DNA of 64,000 nucleotides from Bordetella sp. BOR01 (GTDB lineage Bacteria > Pseudomonadota > Gammaproteobacteria > Burkholderiales > Burkholderiaceae_B): the NCBI RefSeq assembly GCF_019218885.1, contig NZ_JAHUWT010000002.1:930001-994000 (forward strand). The letters are read 5' to 3'. Position numbers and translations under genes: made by a program. A model generated the notes under the pieces. That model was not told the origin of the DNA. It did not search any database and saw nothing but the letters and a program-made list of their open reading frames with translations. Below, piece by piece: positions 26,373-38,690 of this stretch; the stretch's first letter is position 1; the number at the start of each line of letters is the position of its first letter.

Positions 26373-28554
<2,182 letters not shown>

Positions 28555-28605
28555 CGTGCCACCCAAGGCCTGATTCCATTTACTTCTGACAAGGACACGG
28601 CATTC

Positions 28606-29472
28606 ATGAAACTGTTGCGCCATGGCGCCAAAGGCGCCGAGAAACCCGCCCTGATCGATGCCCAAGGGCGCGTGCGCGATCTGTCGGGCACGATCGCCGA
28701 CATCACCGCCGACACGCTTTCCGAAGCCGCGCTGGGCCGCCTGCGCGCGCTGGACCCGGCCAGCCTGCCCATCGTCGAGCAGCCGGGCCGCATCGCGCCG
28801 CCCTGGGCCGGCTTGGGCAAGTTCGTCTGCATCGGACTCAACTATGCCGACCATGCCGCCGAATCCGGCTTGCCGGTACCGCAGGAGCCCGTCATCTTCA
28901 TGAAGGCCGCCAGCGCCCTGATCGGTTGCAACGACCCGGTCGTGTTGCCACGCGACTCGGTCAAGAGCGATTGGGAAGTCGAGCTGGGCGTGGTCATCGG
29001 CCGCCGCGCGCGCTATGTGTCCGAAGCCGATGCGCTGGCGCACGTGGCCGGCTATTGCGTGGTCAATGACCTGTCCGAACGCGAATACCAGATCGAACGC
29101 GGCGGTACCTGGGACAAAGGCAAGGGCTGCGACACCTTCGGCCCGGTGGGGCCATGGCTGGTCACCGCCGACGAAGTGCCCGATCCCCAGGCGCTGGCCT
29201 TGTGGCTCGAGGTCAACGGCCAGCGCATGCAGGACGGCAGCACGCGTACCATGGTGTTCGGCGTGGCCGAGCTGGTCAGCTACGTCAGCCGCTTCATGAC
29301 GCTGTACCCCGGCGACCTGATCAGCACCGGCACGCCGCCGGGGGTGGGCATGGGCCAGAAGCCGGCCGCCATCTACCTGAAGCCCGGCGACACCATGCGC
29401 CTGGGCATTGCCGGCCTGGGCGAGCAGCAGCAGCGCGTGCATGCCTGGAACCCGGAACTGATCGACGGCTAG
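28606..29472 (+). CDS. FAH-family 2,4-diketo-3-deoxy sugar-acid hydrolase
   Basis: The 288-residue enzyme has a short N-terminal domain (MKLLRHGAKGAEKPALID), then the FAH core: CIGLNYADHAAESG, DWEVELGVVIG with the metal-binding glutamates, VNDLSEREYQ, and GDLISTGTPPGVGMGQKP. It is close in form to the L-2,4-diketo-3-deoxyrhamnonate and fuconate hydrolases, which yield pyruvate and a hydroxy acid. It starts 51 bases after the SDR and is in the same operon. Confidence 0.85.
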   Translation: MKLLRHGAKGAEKPALIDAQGRVRDLSGTIADITADTLSEAALGRLRALDPASLPIVEQPGRIAPPWAGLGKFVCIGLNYADHAAESGLPVPQEPVIFMKAASALIGCNDPVVLPRDSVKSDWEVELGVVIGRRARYVSEADALAHVAGYCVVNDLSEREYQIERGGTWDKGKGCDTFGPVGPWLVTADEVPDPQALALWLEVNGQRMQDGSTRTMVFGVAELVSYVSRFMTLYPGDLISTGTPPGVGMGQKPAAIYLKPGDTMRLGIAGLGEQQQRVHAWNPELIDG

Positions 29473-29506
29473 GCCCCCGCGGGCCCAGCCGTTCCGGAGC
29501 CAGATC

Positions 29507-31045
29507 ATGAACGCCACCACCGATACTCCCGTCATCCGCATCCACCCCGCCGACAATGTTGTGATCGCGCGGCGCCAGCTGGTGGGCGGCACGCCGCTGC
29601 CTGCCGAGGGCATTACCGTGGCCGGCCTGGTGCCACCCGGGCACAAGGTGGCCGCGCGCGCCATTGCCGCAGGCCAGCCGGTGCGCCGCTACAACCAGAT
29701 CATCGGCGTGGCGCGGCAAGACATTGCGCCGGGCCAGCACGTGCACACACACAACCTGGCCTTCTCGGATTTCCAGCGCGACTACGCCGTGGGGCATGAC
29801 GCCCATGCCACCGACTACATCGCCCAGCCGGCCACCTTCGATGGCATCGTGCGGCCGGATGGCCGCGTGGCCACGCGCAATTACATCGGCGTGCTGACCT
29901 CGGTCAACTGTTCGGCCACGGTGGCGCGCGCCATTGCCGACCACTTTCGGCGCGATATCCATCCGCAGGCGCTGTCCGCCTACCCCCATGTGGACGGCGT
30001 GGTGGCCCTGACGCACGGCGCGGGCTGCGCCACCGGCAGCGATGGCGAGCCCCTGCGGGTGCTGCGCCGGACGCTGGGCGGTTATGCGCGGCATGCCAAC
30101 TTCGGCGCGTTGATGGTGGTGGGACTGGGCTGCGAAACCAACCAGATAGACGGCCTGATGGAACAGGAAGGCCTGCACGAAAGCGGCTGCCTGCATACGT
30201 TCAGCATCCAGGGCACGGGCGGCACGCGCCGCGCCGTGGCGCGCGGCATCGAGCTGGTCGAGCAGATGCTGGAAGATGCCAACTGTGCGCAGCGCCAGCC
30301 GGTACCGGCCAGCCACCTGACGGTAGGCCTGCAATGCGGCGGGTCCGATGGCTATTCGGGCATCAGTGCCAATCCGGCGCTGGGCGCCGCAGTGGACTTG
30401 CTGGTGCGCCACGGCGGCGCGGCCATCCTGTCCGAAACCCCGGAAATCTATGGCGGAGAACATCTGCTGACGCGCCGCGCCGTATCGCCGGCCGTCGCCG
30501 ACAAGTTGCTGGCACGCTTGCGCTGGTGGGAAGACTACTGCGTGCGCAACGATGCCGAAATGGACAACAACCCCTCGGCCGGCAACAAGGCCGGCGGGCT
30601 GACCACCATACTGGAAAAATCGCTGGGCGCCATTGCCAAGAGCGGCACCACCAACCTGGTCGATGTCTACGAGTATGCGCAGCCGGTCACGGCGCGGGGG
30701 CTGGTGTTCATGGATACGCCCGGCTACGACCCCGTATCGGCCACCGGCCAGGTGGCCGGCGGCGCCAACCTGATCTGCTTCACCACCGGGCGGGGCTCGG
30801 CCTACGGCTGTGCGCCCTCGCCGTCGCTGAAACTGGCTACCAATACCGAGTTGTGGCGGCGCCAGGCCGACGACATCGATATCAATTGCGGCGAAGTGGT
30901 CGATGGCCGCAGCGACGTGCAAACCATGGGCGAGCGGATTTTCCGGCTGATGCTGGATACCGCCTCGGGCCGGCGCAGCAAGAGCGAGATCCACGGCTAC
31001 GGGCAGAACGAGTTCGTGCCCTGGCAGTTGGGGGCGGTGATGTAG
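29507..31045 (+). CDS. uxaA: UxaA/GarD-family altronate or galactarate dehydratase
   Basis: The 512-residue protein has both parts of the family: an N-terminal SAF-like domain (residues 1-95, with [23 protein letters not shown]) and the large dehydratase domain. The latter has [66 protein letters not shown] and [15 protein letters not shown]. The cysteines in these motifs probably bind the metal. It would dehydrate a hexonate to a 2-keto-3-deoxy acid. Altronate is the default reading; galactarate is an alternative. Confidence 0.85.
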   Translation: MNATTDTPVIRIHPADNVVIARRQLVGGTPLPAEGITVAGLVPPGHKVAARAIAAGQPVRRYNQIIGVARQDIAPGQHVHTHNLAFSDFQRDYAVGHDAHATDYIAQPATFDGIVRPDGRVATRNYIGVLTSVNCSATVARAIADHFRRDIHPQALSAYPHVDGVVALTHGAGCATGSDGEPLRVLRRTLGGYARHANFGALMVVGLGCETNQIDGLMEQEGLHESGCLHTFSIQGTGGTRRAVARGIELVEQMLEDANCAQRQPVPASHLTVGLQCGGSDGYSGISANPALGAAVDLLVRHGGAAILSETPEIYGGEHLLTRRAVSPAVADKLLARLRWWEDYCVRNDAEMDNNPSAGNKAGGLTTILEKSLGAIAKSGTTNLVDVYEYAQPVTARGLVFMDTPGYDPVSATGQVAGGANLICFTTGRGSAYGCAPSPSLKLATNTELWRRQADDIDINCGEVVDGRSDVQTMGERIFRLMLDTASGRRSKSEIHGYGQNEFVPWQLGAVM

Positions 31046-31110
31046 CGCATTTCACGCCGCACCGGCGCGCGGCGCGGGGCCGCGGCCTTGTCCATTTTTA
31101 TGGGTTCTTC

Positions 31111-32322
31111 ATGAAGATCAGCAACGCACGCGTCATTGTCTGCAGTCCGGGCCGCAACTTCGTTACCCTGAAAATCGAAACCGATGAGGGCCTGGCCGGT
31201 ATCGGCGATGCTACCCTGAACGGCCGCGAACTGGCCGTGGCAAGCTACCTGGCCGATCACGTGGTGCCCTGCCTGATCGGGCGCGACGCGCACCAGATCG
31301 AAGACATCTGGCAATTCCTGTATCGCGGCGCCTATTGGCGGCGCGGGCCGGTCACCCTGTCGGCCATCGCGGCGGTCGATACCGCGCTGTGGGACATCAA
31401 GGCCAAGGCGGCCGGCATGCCGCTGTACCAGCTGCTGGGCGGGAAAAGCCGCACCGGCGTCATGGCGTACGGCCATGCCAATGGCCGCGATATCGACGAA
31501 ACCGTCGACGAGGTGCTGCGCTATCGCGACATGGGCTATCGCGCCATTCGCGCGCAAAGCGGCGTGCCGGGGTTGAATGCCGTATACGGCGTGGGCCGCG
31601 GCCGCATGTTCTACGAGCCCGCCGATGCCGACCTGCCGTCCGAGCACGATTGGTCCACCGAAAAATACCTGGACCATGCGCCCAGGCTGTTCCAGCGCGT
31701 GCGCGATGCTGTGGGCTGGGACACCCACTTGCTGCACGATGTACACCATCGGCTGACTCCCATCGAGGCCGGGCGCCTGGGCAAGGCGCTGGAACCCTAT
31801 CGCCTGTTCTGGATGGAAGACGCCACGCCCGCCGAGAACCAGGAAGCCTTCCGGCTGATCCGCCAGCACACTGTCACGCCGCTGGCCGTGGGCGAGATCT
31901 TCAACACGGTGTGGGATTGCAAAGACCTGATCCAGAACCAGCTTATCGACTACATCCGCGCCACCGTCGTGCATGCGGGCGGCATTACCCACCTGCGCCG
32001 CATTGCCGACCTGGCGTCGCTGTACCAGGTGCGCACCGGCTGCCACGGCGCCACCGACCTGTCGCCCGTGTGCATGGGCGCGGCGCTGCATTTCGATTTG
32101 TGGGTGCCCAATTTCGGCATCCAGGAATACATGCGCCATACCGACCAGACTGACGCCGTGTTCCCGCATGCCTATACCTTTGCCGATGGCATGCTGTACC
32201 CGGGCGATGCCCCGGGCCATGGCGTGGATATCGACGAGCGGCTGGCCGCCCAGTACCCCTACCAGCGTGCCTACCTGCCGGTGAACCGGCAGGCCCACGA
32301 CGGCACGCTGTGGAATTGGTAG
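31111..32322 (+). CDS. manD: D-mannonate dehydratase-family enolase (ManD)
   Basis: The 403-residue enolase-superfamily enzyme dehydrates D-mannonate, or a related hexonate, to 2-keto-3-deoxy-D-gluconate. Metal-site positions are visible in order: the Asp and His in LLHDVHH, the Glu in WMEDATP and the Glu in VGEIFNT. The variable ManD loop [12 protein letters not shown] and the C-terminal [15 protein letters not shown] also fit. Its length matches the family. It lies 65 bases after uxaA and four before the next gene. Confidence 0.9.
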   Translation: MKISNARVIVCSPGRNFVTLKIETDEGLAGIGDATLNGRELAVASYLADHVVPCLIGRDAHQIEDIWQFLYRGAYWRRGPVTLSAIAAVDTALWDIKAKAAGMPLYQLLGGKSRTGVMAYGHANGRDIDETVDEVLRYRDMGYRAIRAQSGVPGLNAVYGVGRGRMFYEPADADLPSEHDWSTEKYLDHAPRLFQRVRDAVGWDTHLLHDVHHRLTPIEAGRLGKALEPYRLFWMEDATPAENQEAFRLIRQHTVTPLAVGEIFNTVWDCKDLIQNQLIDYIRATVVHAGGITHLRRIADLASLYQVRTGCHGATDLSPVCMGAALHFDLWVPNFGIQEYMRHTDQTDAVFPHAYTFADGMLYPGDAPGHGVDIDERLAAQYPYQRAYLPVNRQAHDGTLWNW

Positions 32323-32326
32323 CACC

Positions 32327-33829
32327 ATGGCGCCGCGCCTGAATGCCGCCGGCCTGGCGAGGTTGCCGGCCGGCATAGGGCGTCCGGGCTACGACCGCGC
32401 ACACTTGCGGCCCGGCATCGTGCACCTGGGCATCGGCGCCTTCCACCGAGCCCACCAGGCGCCGCTTACCGACCTGGCGCTGGCCGCCAGCGGCGACCTG
32501 CGCTGGGGCATCGTGGGCGTGTCGCTGCGCAGCCCCGCCACGCGCGACGCGCTGGCGCCGCAAGACGGCCTGTATACCTTGTCGCTGCGCGACGCCGATG
32601 CGGTGGGTGCACCGCGCGAGTCGCTGGCGGTGGTGGGCGCGGTGCTGCGCGTGCTGGTGGCGGCCGAGAATCCGGATGCCGTGCTGGCGCAGATCGCGCA
32701 TCCGGATACGCGCATCGTCAGCCTGACCGTTACCGAAAAAGGCTACAGCCGCGAGCCGGCCAGCGGGCGCCTGCGCCACAGCGATCCCGACATCGTGCAC
32801 GACCTGGCGCACCCGCGGGCGCCGCGCAGTGCCATCGGCATGCTGGTGCATGGCCTGGCGCGGCGCCATCGGGCTGGCCTGCCGCCCGTGACGCTGCTGT
32901 CCTGCGACAACCTGCCGTCCAATGGCGACACGCTGCGCGGCCTGGTGCTGGAATTCGCCGCTGCCTGCAACCCGGCCCTGCATGACTGGATCGCAACACA
33001 CTGCACCTTTCCCAATTCCATGGTCGACCGCATCGTGCCGCGCACTGCCGATGCCGACCTGCAGCGCATTGCCGCGCACCTGGGCATGGAAGACGCGTGG
33101 CCCGTGGTGGGCGAACCCTTCCTGGAATGGGTCATCGAAGACCACTTCGCCGCCGGCCGGCCGGCCTGGGACCAACCCGGCGGCGCGCGCTTCGTGGCTG
33201 ACGCCGCGCCCTTCGAACACCTGAAGCTGCGCATGGTGAACGGCCCGCATTCGGCGCTGGCCTACCTGGGCGCGTCCGCGGGCCTGGCCACCGTCAGCCA
33301 GGCGATGGCCGACCCGGCGCTGCGCGGCTACCTGGATACGCTGATCGGCCTGGAGATCGCGCCCACCCTGCACGCGGTGCCGGGCGTGGACCTGGCCACG
33401 CTGCGCGCGCGGCTGCTGGCGCGCTTTGCCAACCCGGCGCTGCCGCACCGTACCCAGCAGATCGCCATGGATGGCTCGCAGAAACTGCCGCAGCGCCTGC
33501 TGGGCACGGTGCGCGACCGACTGCGCGCGGGCGCCGGCTGCTCCCGGCTGGCCTTGGCCGTGGCTGCGTGGATGCATTATCTGCGCGGCCATGACGAACA
33601 GGGTGATGCCTATGTCGTCCAGGATCCGCTGGCCGGCGAATTGCAGGCGCGCCTGGCGGCCGCGGGCCAGGGCGAAGATGCCGATCTGCGGCGCGCGCGC
33701 GCCTTGGTCGGCTATGCCCCCGTGTTCGGCGACCTGGCCGGGCACGACCCATTCATCGCCGCGGTGGCGTGCCATGCCGCCGCCTTGCGTCGGCGCGGCG
33801 CGCGCGCCGCAGCCCAAGAGGCCACATGA
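32327..33829 (+). CDS. Mannitol dehydrogenase-family protein, likely D-mannonate oxidoreductase
   Basis: The 500-residue NAD-dependent polyol/hexonate dehydrogenase has HLGIGAFHRAHQAPLTDLAL near the N terminus, VSLTVTEKGYSREP, SCDNLPSNGDTLRGLV and the family signature NSMVDRIVPR. It also has the catalytic-site run KLRMVNGPHSALAYLG. UxuB-type enzymes interconvert fructuronate and mannonate, which would feed ManD. It is coupled to the next gene by an ATGA overlap. Confidence 0.87.
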   Translation: MAPRLNAAGLARLPAGIGRPGYDRAHLRPGIVHLGIGAFHRAHQAPLTDLALAASGDLRWGIVGVSLRSPATRDALAPQDGLYTLSLRDADAVGAPRESLAVVGAVLRVLVAAENPDAVLAQIAHPDTRIVSLTVTEKGYSREPASGRLRHSDPDIVHDLAHPRAPRSAIGMLVHGLARRHRAGLPPVTLLSCDNLPSNGDTLRGLVLEFAAACNPALHDWIATHCTFPNSMVDRIVPRTADADLQRIAAHLGMEDAWPVVGEPFLEWVIEDHFAAGRPAWDQPGGARFVADAAPFEHLKLRMVNGPHSALAYLGASAGLATVSQAMADPALRGYLDTLIGLEIAPTLHAVPGVDLATLRARLLARFANPALPHRTQQIAMDGSQKLPQRLLGTVRDRLRAGAGCSRLALAVAAWMHYLRGHDEQGDAYVVQDPLAGELQARLAAAGQGEDADLRRARALVGYAPVFGDLAGHDPFIAAVACHAAALRRRGARAAAQEAT

Positions 33830-34884
33830 CCGGCTCCACCGTGTTGCGCCACTGCGCTGCGCCTGCCTTGCGTGACTGGGGCCGGCGCTGCCTGGTTGCC
33901 ATGGACGTGCCCGATGCCGATGCCGCCTGCCTGGCCGACAGCCTGGTGCAGACCAGCCTGTGGGGCGTGGATTCGCATGGCATCGCGCGCCTGCCGCACT
34001 ACCTGAACCGCCTGGCACGCGGTTCCATCCTGGCGCGGCCCGACGTGCGCATCGTGCGCAGCGGTCCCGCCACCGCGCAAGTGCATGGCGGGCAGGGCCT
34101 GGGCATCGTGGTGGCGCATCGCGCCAACCGGCTGGCCATGGACATTGCGCGCGAAACCGGCGTGGCCGCCGTCGGGGTCAGCGATTCCTCGCATTGCGGC
34201 GCCGTGGGCCTGTACAGCCGCGCCGCTGCCGCCGCCGGGCTGGTGGGCCTGGCGTTCACGCATTCCGATTCCATTGCCGCGCCGTTCGGCGGCCATGTTC
34301 CGTTCCTGGGCACCAATCCCATTTCGGTGGCGGTGCCGCGGCAGGATGGCCCGCCCGTGTGCCTGGACATGGCGTCCACTGCCATTCCCTGGAACCGCGT
34401 CATGAACGCGCGCCGCGAGGGCCATGCATTGCCCCCCGGGGTGGCCCTGGACGAAGCCGGGCGCGATGCTACCGACCCGCAGGCCGTGCGCGCCCTGCGT
34501 CCGCTGGGCGGCCCGCAGCAGGGCTACAAGGGCTATGGCCTGGCGCTGATGATCGAATTGCTGTGCGGGCCGTTGAACGGCAATCCGTTCGGCCCGCACC
34601 TCTCGCCCATGTACGAGCAACTGGACGTCGCCCGTCGATTGGGTGCATTCTTCATTGTGATCGACCCCGCGCGCTTTGCCGGTGGCCCGTTGCTGGGTGC
34701 GGCAGTCGCGCAAATGGCCGGTGAACTGGCGGCCCAGCCTGGGCAGCCGCGCATGCCGGGCGACCCGGAACAAGCCGCCCAGGCGCAGCGCTTGCGCGAT
34801 GGCATTCCCGTCGAGCCCGGGCTGTGGCAGGAAGTCCTGCTCTGGAGCGAGCGCTTGCGCACGCCGCCGCCCGCTCTTGCATGA
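33826..34884 (+). CDS. Ldh2/malate-lactate dehydrogenase family oxidoreductase
   Basis: The 352-residue NAD(P)-dependent enzyme belongs to the ureidoglycolate/malate/2,3-diketogulonate reductase type. Its hallmarks are SLWGVDSHGIARLPHYL with the catalytic His, GVSDSSHCGAVGLYSRAAA, PFLGTNPISVAVP, VCLDMASTAIPWNRV and GYKGYGLALMIELLCG. It reduces or oxidises 2-hydroxy/2-keto acids. In this operon it may handle a keto-sugar acid or the hydroxy-acid product of the FAH step. Confidence 0.87.
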   Translation: MTGSTVLRHCAAPALRDWGRRCLVAMDVPDADAACLADSLVQTSLWGVDSHGIARLPHYLNRLARGSILARPDVRIVRSGPATAQVHGGQGLGIVVAHRANRLAMDIARETGVAAVGVSDSSHCGAVGLYSRAAAAAGLVGLAFTHSDSIAAPFGGHVPFLGTNPISVAVPRQDGPPVCLDMASTAIPWNRVMNARREGHALPPGVALDEAGRDATDPQAVRALRPLGGPQQGYKGYGLALMIELLCGPLNGNPFGPHLSPMYEQLDVARRLGAFFIVIDPARFAGGPLLGAAVAQMAGELAAQPGQPRMPGDPEQAAQAQRLRDGIPVEPGLWQEVLLWSERLRTPPPALA

Positions 34885-34955
34885 CGGGTTCGGCGGGCAT
34901 GGCGCTTGCTAGCCCATCCGCCGCCATCCCTTTTTCGCAGGCAGGAGCTTTCCCC

Positions 34956-35465
34956 ATGTCTTATCCCTCTGGCGACGTACCCTGTAAGGCCGGGCAGGCC
35001 GGCGGCGTACCGATCACATTGCGTGTCAATGGCGAAAGCCATGCGCTGGTCCTGGACCCCCGCGCCACCTTGCTCGACACTCTGCGCGAGACGCTGCACC
35101 TGACCGGCACCAAGAAAGGCTGCGACCACGGCCAGTGCGGGGCCTGTACGGTGCACGTGGAAGGCAGGCGGGTCAACGCCTGCCTGATGCTGGCGGCCGC
35201 GGCCGGCGGCAGCGACATCACCACCATCGAAGGCCTGGGCAGCGCGCAGTCGCTGCATCCGCTGCAGGCCGCTTTTGTCGAGCGCGACGGCTACCAGTGC
35301 GGCTATTGCACCGCCGGGCAGATCATGTCGGCGGCCGCCTTGCTGCACGAGCCGTGCGGCGACAGCGATGACGAGGTGCGCGAACTGATGAGCGGCAACA
35401 TCTGCCGCTGCGGCGCCTACGCCAACATCATTGCCGCCATCCAGGACGTGCGCGGAAAAAGGTAA
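34956..35465 (+). CDS. 2Fe-2S subunit of PaoABC-like aldehyde oxidoreductase
   Basis: The 169-residue iron-sulfur subunit has GCDHGQCGACTVHVEGRRVNAC for the first cluster, and CGYCTAGQ followed by NICRCGAY for the second. The ATG at 34956 follows an AGGAG box. The N terminus (MSYPSGDVPCKAGQAGG) has no twin-arginine leader, so unlike E. coli PaoA this complex should stay in the cytoplasm. It is followed by the FAD and molybdenum subunits. Confidence 0.9.
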   Translation: MSYPSGDVPCKAGQAGGVPITLRVNGESHALVLDPRATLLDTLRETLHLTGTKKGCDHGQCGACTVHVEGRRVNACLMLAAAAGGSDITTIEGLGSAQSLHPLQAAFVERDGYQCGYCTAGQIMSAAALLHEPCGDSDDEVRELMSGNICRCGAYANIIAAIQDVRGKR

Positions 35466-35470
35466 GCAGC

Positions 35471-36466
35471 ATGCACAGCTTTCACTACGCGCGCGCTGCC
35501 GACATCGACGAAGCCATGCGCCTGGCCGCGCCTGCCGGGCCCGGACGACAGGTGCGCTTCCTGGCAGGCGGCACCACCCTGGTCGACCTGATGAAGCTCG
35601 ATATCGAGACGCCCACCCACGTCATCGATATCAACGGCCTGGGGCTGGACCAGGTCGAAGTCCTGCCCGGCGGCCAGGTGCGCATCGGCGCCCTGGTGCG
35701 CAACGCCGACCTGGCCCGCCATGCGCACATCGCGGCGCACTATCCCGTGCTGTCGCAGGCGCTGCTGGCCGGCGCCTCGGCCCAGCTACGCAATATGGCC
35801 ACCACCAGCGGCAACCTGCTGCAGCGCACCCGCTGCGTCTATTTCCGCGACCGCGCGGCCCGTTGCAACAAGCGCAGTCCCGGCAGCGGCTGCGATGCCC
35901 TGGGCGGGCACAATCGCAACCTGGCCATCCTGGGCGCCAGCGCGCACTGCATCGCCACCAACCCGTCCGACATGAACGTGGCGCTGATGGCGCTGGGCGC
36001 CACGGTGCACGTGCAAGGCCCCGGCGGGGCCCGCGACATCGCGCTGCAAGACTTCTACCTGTTGCCGGGCGACAGCCCCCAGCGCGAGACCGTGCTGCAG
36101 GCAGGCGAACTGATCACCCATGTCAGCCTGCCGCCCCTGGCGCCGGATACCCGTTCCAGCTACTTGAAGCTGCGCGACCGGGCCTCGTATGAGTTCGCCC
36201 TGGCCTCTGCCGCCGTGGTGCTGCAGGCCCGCGACGGCAGCATCGTGTCGGCCGGCATTGCCCTGGGCGGCGTGGGTACGCGGCCCTGGCGCTGCCCGCA
36301 AGCCGAGCAACTGCTGGTGGGGCAGGTACCCGGCGCCCGCCAGTACCAGCAAGCCGCGCAGGCCGCCTTGCAGGATGCGGTGGCGCAAAGCGAGAACGGC
36401 TTCAAGATCGAGCTGGCGCGCCGTTGCCTGGTCCACGCCCTTTCCACGACCCTGCCGCCGCAGTAA
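35471..36466 (+). CDS. FAD subunit with extra 4Fe-4S site, PaoB-like
   Basis: The 331-residue subunit binds FAD through RFLAGGTTLVDLMKLDIETP and MATTSGNLLQRTRC. It carries an inserted loop with Cys at about residues 122, 132, 141 and 160 (CVYFRDRAARC, NKRSPGSGC and AHCIATNP). That pattern marks the additional 4Fe-4S cluster of PaoB-type enzymes, absent from ordinary xanthine dehydrogenases. It lies five bases after the 2Fe-2S gene. Confidence 0.9.
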   Translation: MHSFHYARAADIDEAMRLAAPAGPGRQVRFLAGGTTLVDLMKLDIETPTHVIDINGLGLDQVEVLPGGQVRIGALVRNADLARHAHIAAHYPVLSQALLAGASAQLRNMATTSGNLLQRTRCVYFRDRAARCNKRSPGSGCDALGGHNRNLAILGASAHCIATNPSDMNVALMALGATVHVQGPGGARDIALQDFYLLPGDSPQRETVLQAGELITHVSLPPLAPDTRSSYLKLRDRASYEFALASAAVVLQARDGSIVSAGIALGGVGTRPWRCPQAEQLLVGQVPGARQYQQAAQAALQDAVAQSENGFKIELARRCLVHALSTTLPPQ

Positions 36467-36477
36467 GGAAGCGCATC

Positions 36478-38673
36478 ATGGATCATCCCCGTTTGTCTCA
36501 TCCCGATGCCATAGGCCAGCCATATGCGCGTATCGACGGTCCGGCCAAAGTCAGCGGCGCGGCCGGCTATGCCGCCGATTTCATGCTGCCGGGCATGCTC
36601 TATGCCGTGCCGGTGTGCGCCACGATCGCCCATGGCCGCATTACCGGCCTGGACACCGAAGCCGCGCAAGCCATGCCCGGCGTGCATACGGTGCTGCACC
36701 AGGGCAACCGCCCGCCGCTGTATCGCGCCGCCAGCGGTTCGATCGACGAAGCCCGGCCGCCGCTCGATGACGATATCGTCCGCTACTACGGCCAGTATGT
36801 CGCCCTGGTCGTGGCCGACACGCTGGAACAGGCCCAGGCCGCGGCCAGCGCCGTGCAGGTCAGCTACGACGCGCAAGCGCCCGATGTCTCGCCGCCCGCC
36901 GATGAAGACACGCCCACCGTGGAAAGCGAACGCGGCGACGCGCCCGCCGCCTATGCCAGCGCACCCGTGCAGTTCGACGCCGTCTACACCACGCCGGTCG
37001 AGACGCACAACTCGATCGAGCTGCACGCCTGCGTGGCCGATTACGATGGCCAGGCCTACACGCTGTATGAAACCTCGCAGGGCGTGGTGAATCACCGCGA
37101 CGTGGTCGCGCAGATGCTGGGCACCGGCAAAGAGCACGTGCGCGTGATCTCGCGCTACCTGGGGTCGGGGTTTGGCGGCAAGCTCTGGCCCTGGTCGCAT
37201 TCATTGCTGGCGCCTGTGGCGGCCCGCCTGCTGGGCCGGCCCGTCAAGCTGGTGCTCAGCCGTGCCATGACTTTCCACAGCGCCGGCCATCGCCCGTACA
37301 CCCGGCAGCGCATACGCCTGGGCGCCACGCCCGAAGGCAGGCTGGTATCCCTGCAGCATCACTACCTTAGCCAGGTATCGATGCTGGACAAGTATCGCGA
37401 GAAATGCGGCGAAGCCACGCCCCGCATGTACAGCACGCCCAATCTCAAAGTCTGCTGGGGCCTGGCGCGGCGCCACGTCGGCGCGCCCACCTCGATGCGC
37501 GGCCCGGGCGCGGTGCCGGGCATGTACGCCCTGGAATCGGCCATGGACGAACTGGCTGTCGCGCTGGACATCGACCCGGTAGAGCTGCGCCTGCGCAACG
37601 AACCCGAGCACGATGAGGGTGTTGGCCTGCCATTTTCTTCGCGCCACTTGCGCGAGTGCCTGCAGCAAGGCGCCGAGCGCTTCGGCTGGCAGCGGCGCCA
37701 AGCCGGCGTGGGCGCGATGCGGCAGGGCGAAGAGGTGCTGGGGTGGGGCATGGCCTCGTGTTCATGGCTGGCCCTGCGCATGCCTACCGATGCCACCGTG
37801 ACGCTGCATGCCGATGGCTCGGCCCGCCTGGTATGCGCCACGCAGGATATCGGCACCGGCACCTACACCGTGCTGGCGCAACTGGTCAGCGCCGAAACCG
37901 GTATCGGGCTCGACCGCATCCAGGTCGGCCTGGGCGATACGCAGTTGCCGCCGGGGCCGATCTCGGGCGGTTCGGCCGCCACGGCTTCCTTCATTCCCGC
38001 CGCACTCGAGGCCACCCGCAACGCGGTGCAGGCCGCCTGCAAGCTGGCCGTGCGTCCGCAAGGCCCCTACGCCGGCAAGTCAGCCAAGGAACTGGCCGTG
38101 CTGGCGGGCCGCCTCCGGGTGGCTGCCGACAGGGCCGACGCCGGTGTTCCGCTGGCCCAGGTGCTCAAGGCCGCCGGCGTGGCCAGCGTATCGGGCGATG
38201 GCCACGCCGGCAGCGGCAAGGCGCTGAAAAAACAGTATTCGATCAATTCCTATGGCGCGCATTTCGTCGAAATCGCCTGGCACCCGGCCACGGTGCGGCT
38301 GCGGGTATCGCGCGTGGTAACCGTGATCGACGGTGGGCGCATCCTGAACACCCGCACCGGACGCAACCAGATCGAAGGCGCCATCGTCATGGGGGTGGGC
38401 ATGGCGATGCTGGAGCACACGCACTACGACAGCCGGTCGGGCGCGCCCGTCAACAGCAACCTGGCCGACTATATCGTTGCCACGCATGCCGACGCGCCCC
38501 GGCTGGACGTCAGCTTCCTGGACTACCCCGACTACATCTGGAACGAGGTCGGCGCACGCGGCATCGGCGAGATCGGCCTGGCCGGCATCGCGGCGGCCAT
38601 CACCAACGCGGTCTATCATGCCACCGGCGTGCGCGTGCGCGACCTGCCGGTGCGCATCGAAGACTTGCTGTAG
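36478..38673 (+). CDS. Molybdopterin subunit of PaoABC-like aldehyde oxidoreductase
   Basis: The 731-residue large subunit has the same length as E. coli PaoC. It starts with the a/b hammerhead region PYARIDGPAKVSGAAGYAADF, then has the cofactor segments GSGFGGKLWPW, SMRGPGAVPGMYALE and TQDIGTGTYTVLAQL. Near the end GARGIGEIGLAGIAAAITNAV carries the catalytic Glu. The complex would oxidise an aldehyde or aldose to the acid, giving substrate to the dehydratases upstream. It closes the sugar-acid operon, 17 bases before a convergent gene. Confidence 0.9.
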   Translation: MDHPRLSHPDAIGQPYARIDGPAKVSGAAGYAADFMLPGMLYAVPVCATIAHGRITGLDTEAAQAMPGVHTVLHQGNRPPLYRAASGSIDEARPPLDDDIVRYYGQYVALVVADTLEQAQAAASAVQVSYDAQAPDVSPPADEDTPTVESERGDAPAAYASAPVQFDAVYTTPVETHNSIELHACVADYDGQAYTLYETSQGVVNHRDVVAQMLGTGKEHVRVISRYLGSGFGGKLWPWSHSLLAPVAARLLGRPVKLVLSRAMTFHSAGHRPYTRQRIRLGATPEGRLVSLQHHYLSQVSMLDKYREKCGEATPRMYSTPNLKVCWGLARRHVGAPTSMRGPGAVPGMYALESAMDELAVALDIDPVELRLRNEPEHDEGVGLPFSSRHLRECLQQGAERFGWQRRQAGVGAMRQGEEVLGWGMASCSWLALRMPTDATVTLHADGSARLVCATQDIGTGTYTVLAQLVSAETGIGLDRIQVGLGDTQLPPGPISGGSAATASFIPAALEATRNAVQAACKLAVRPQGPYAGKSAKELAVLAGRLRVAADRADAGVPLAQVLKAAGVASVSGDGHAGSGKALKKQYSINSYGAHFVEIAWHPATVRLRVSRVVTVIDGGRILNTRTGRNQIEGAIVMGVGMAMLEHTHYDSRSGAPVNSNLADYIVATHADAPRLDVSFLDYPDYIWNEVGARGIGEIGLAGIAAAITNAVYHATGVRVRDLPVRIEDLL

Positions 38674-38690
38674 GCGCGTGCCGGGCGCAG

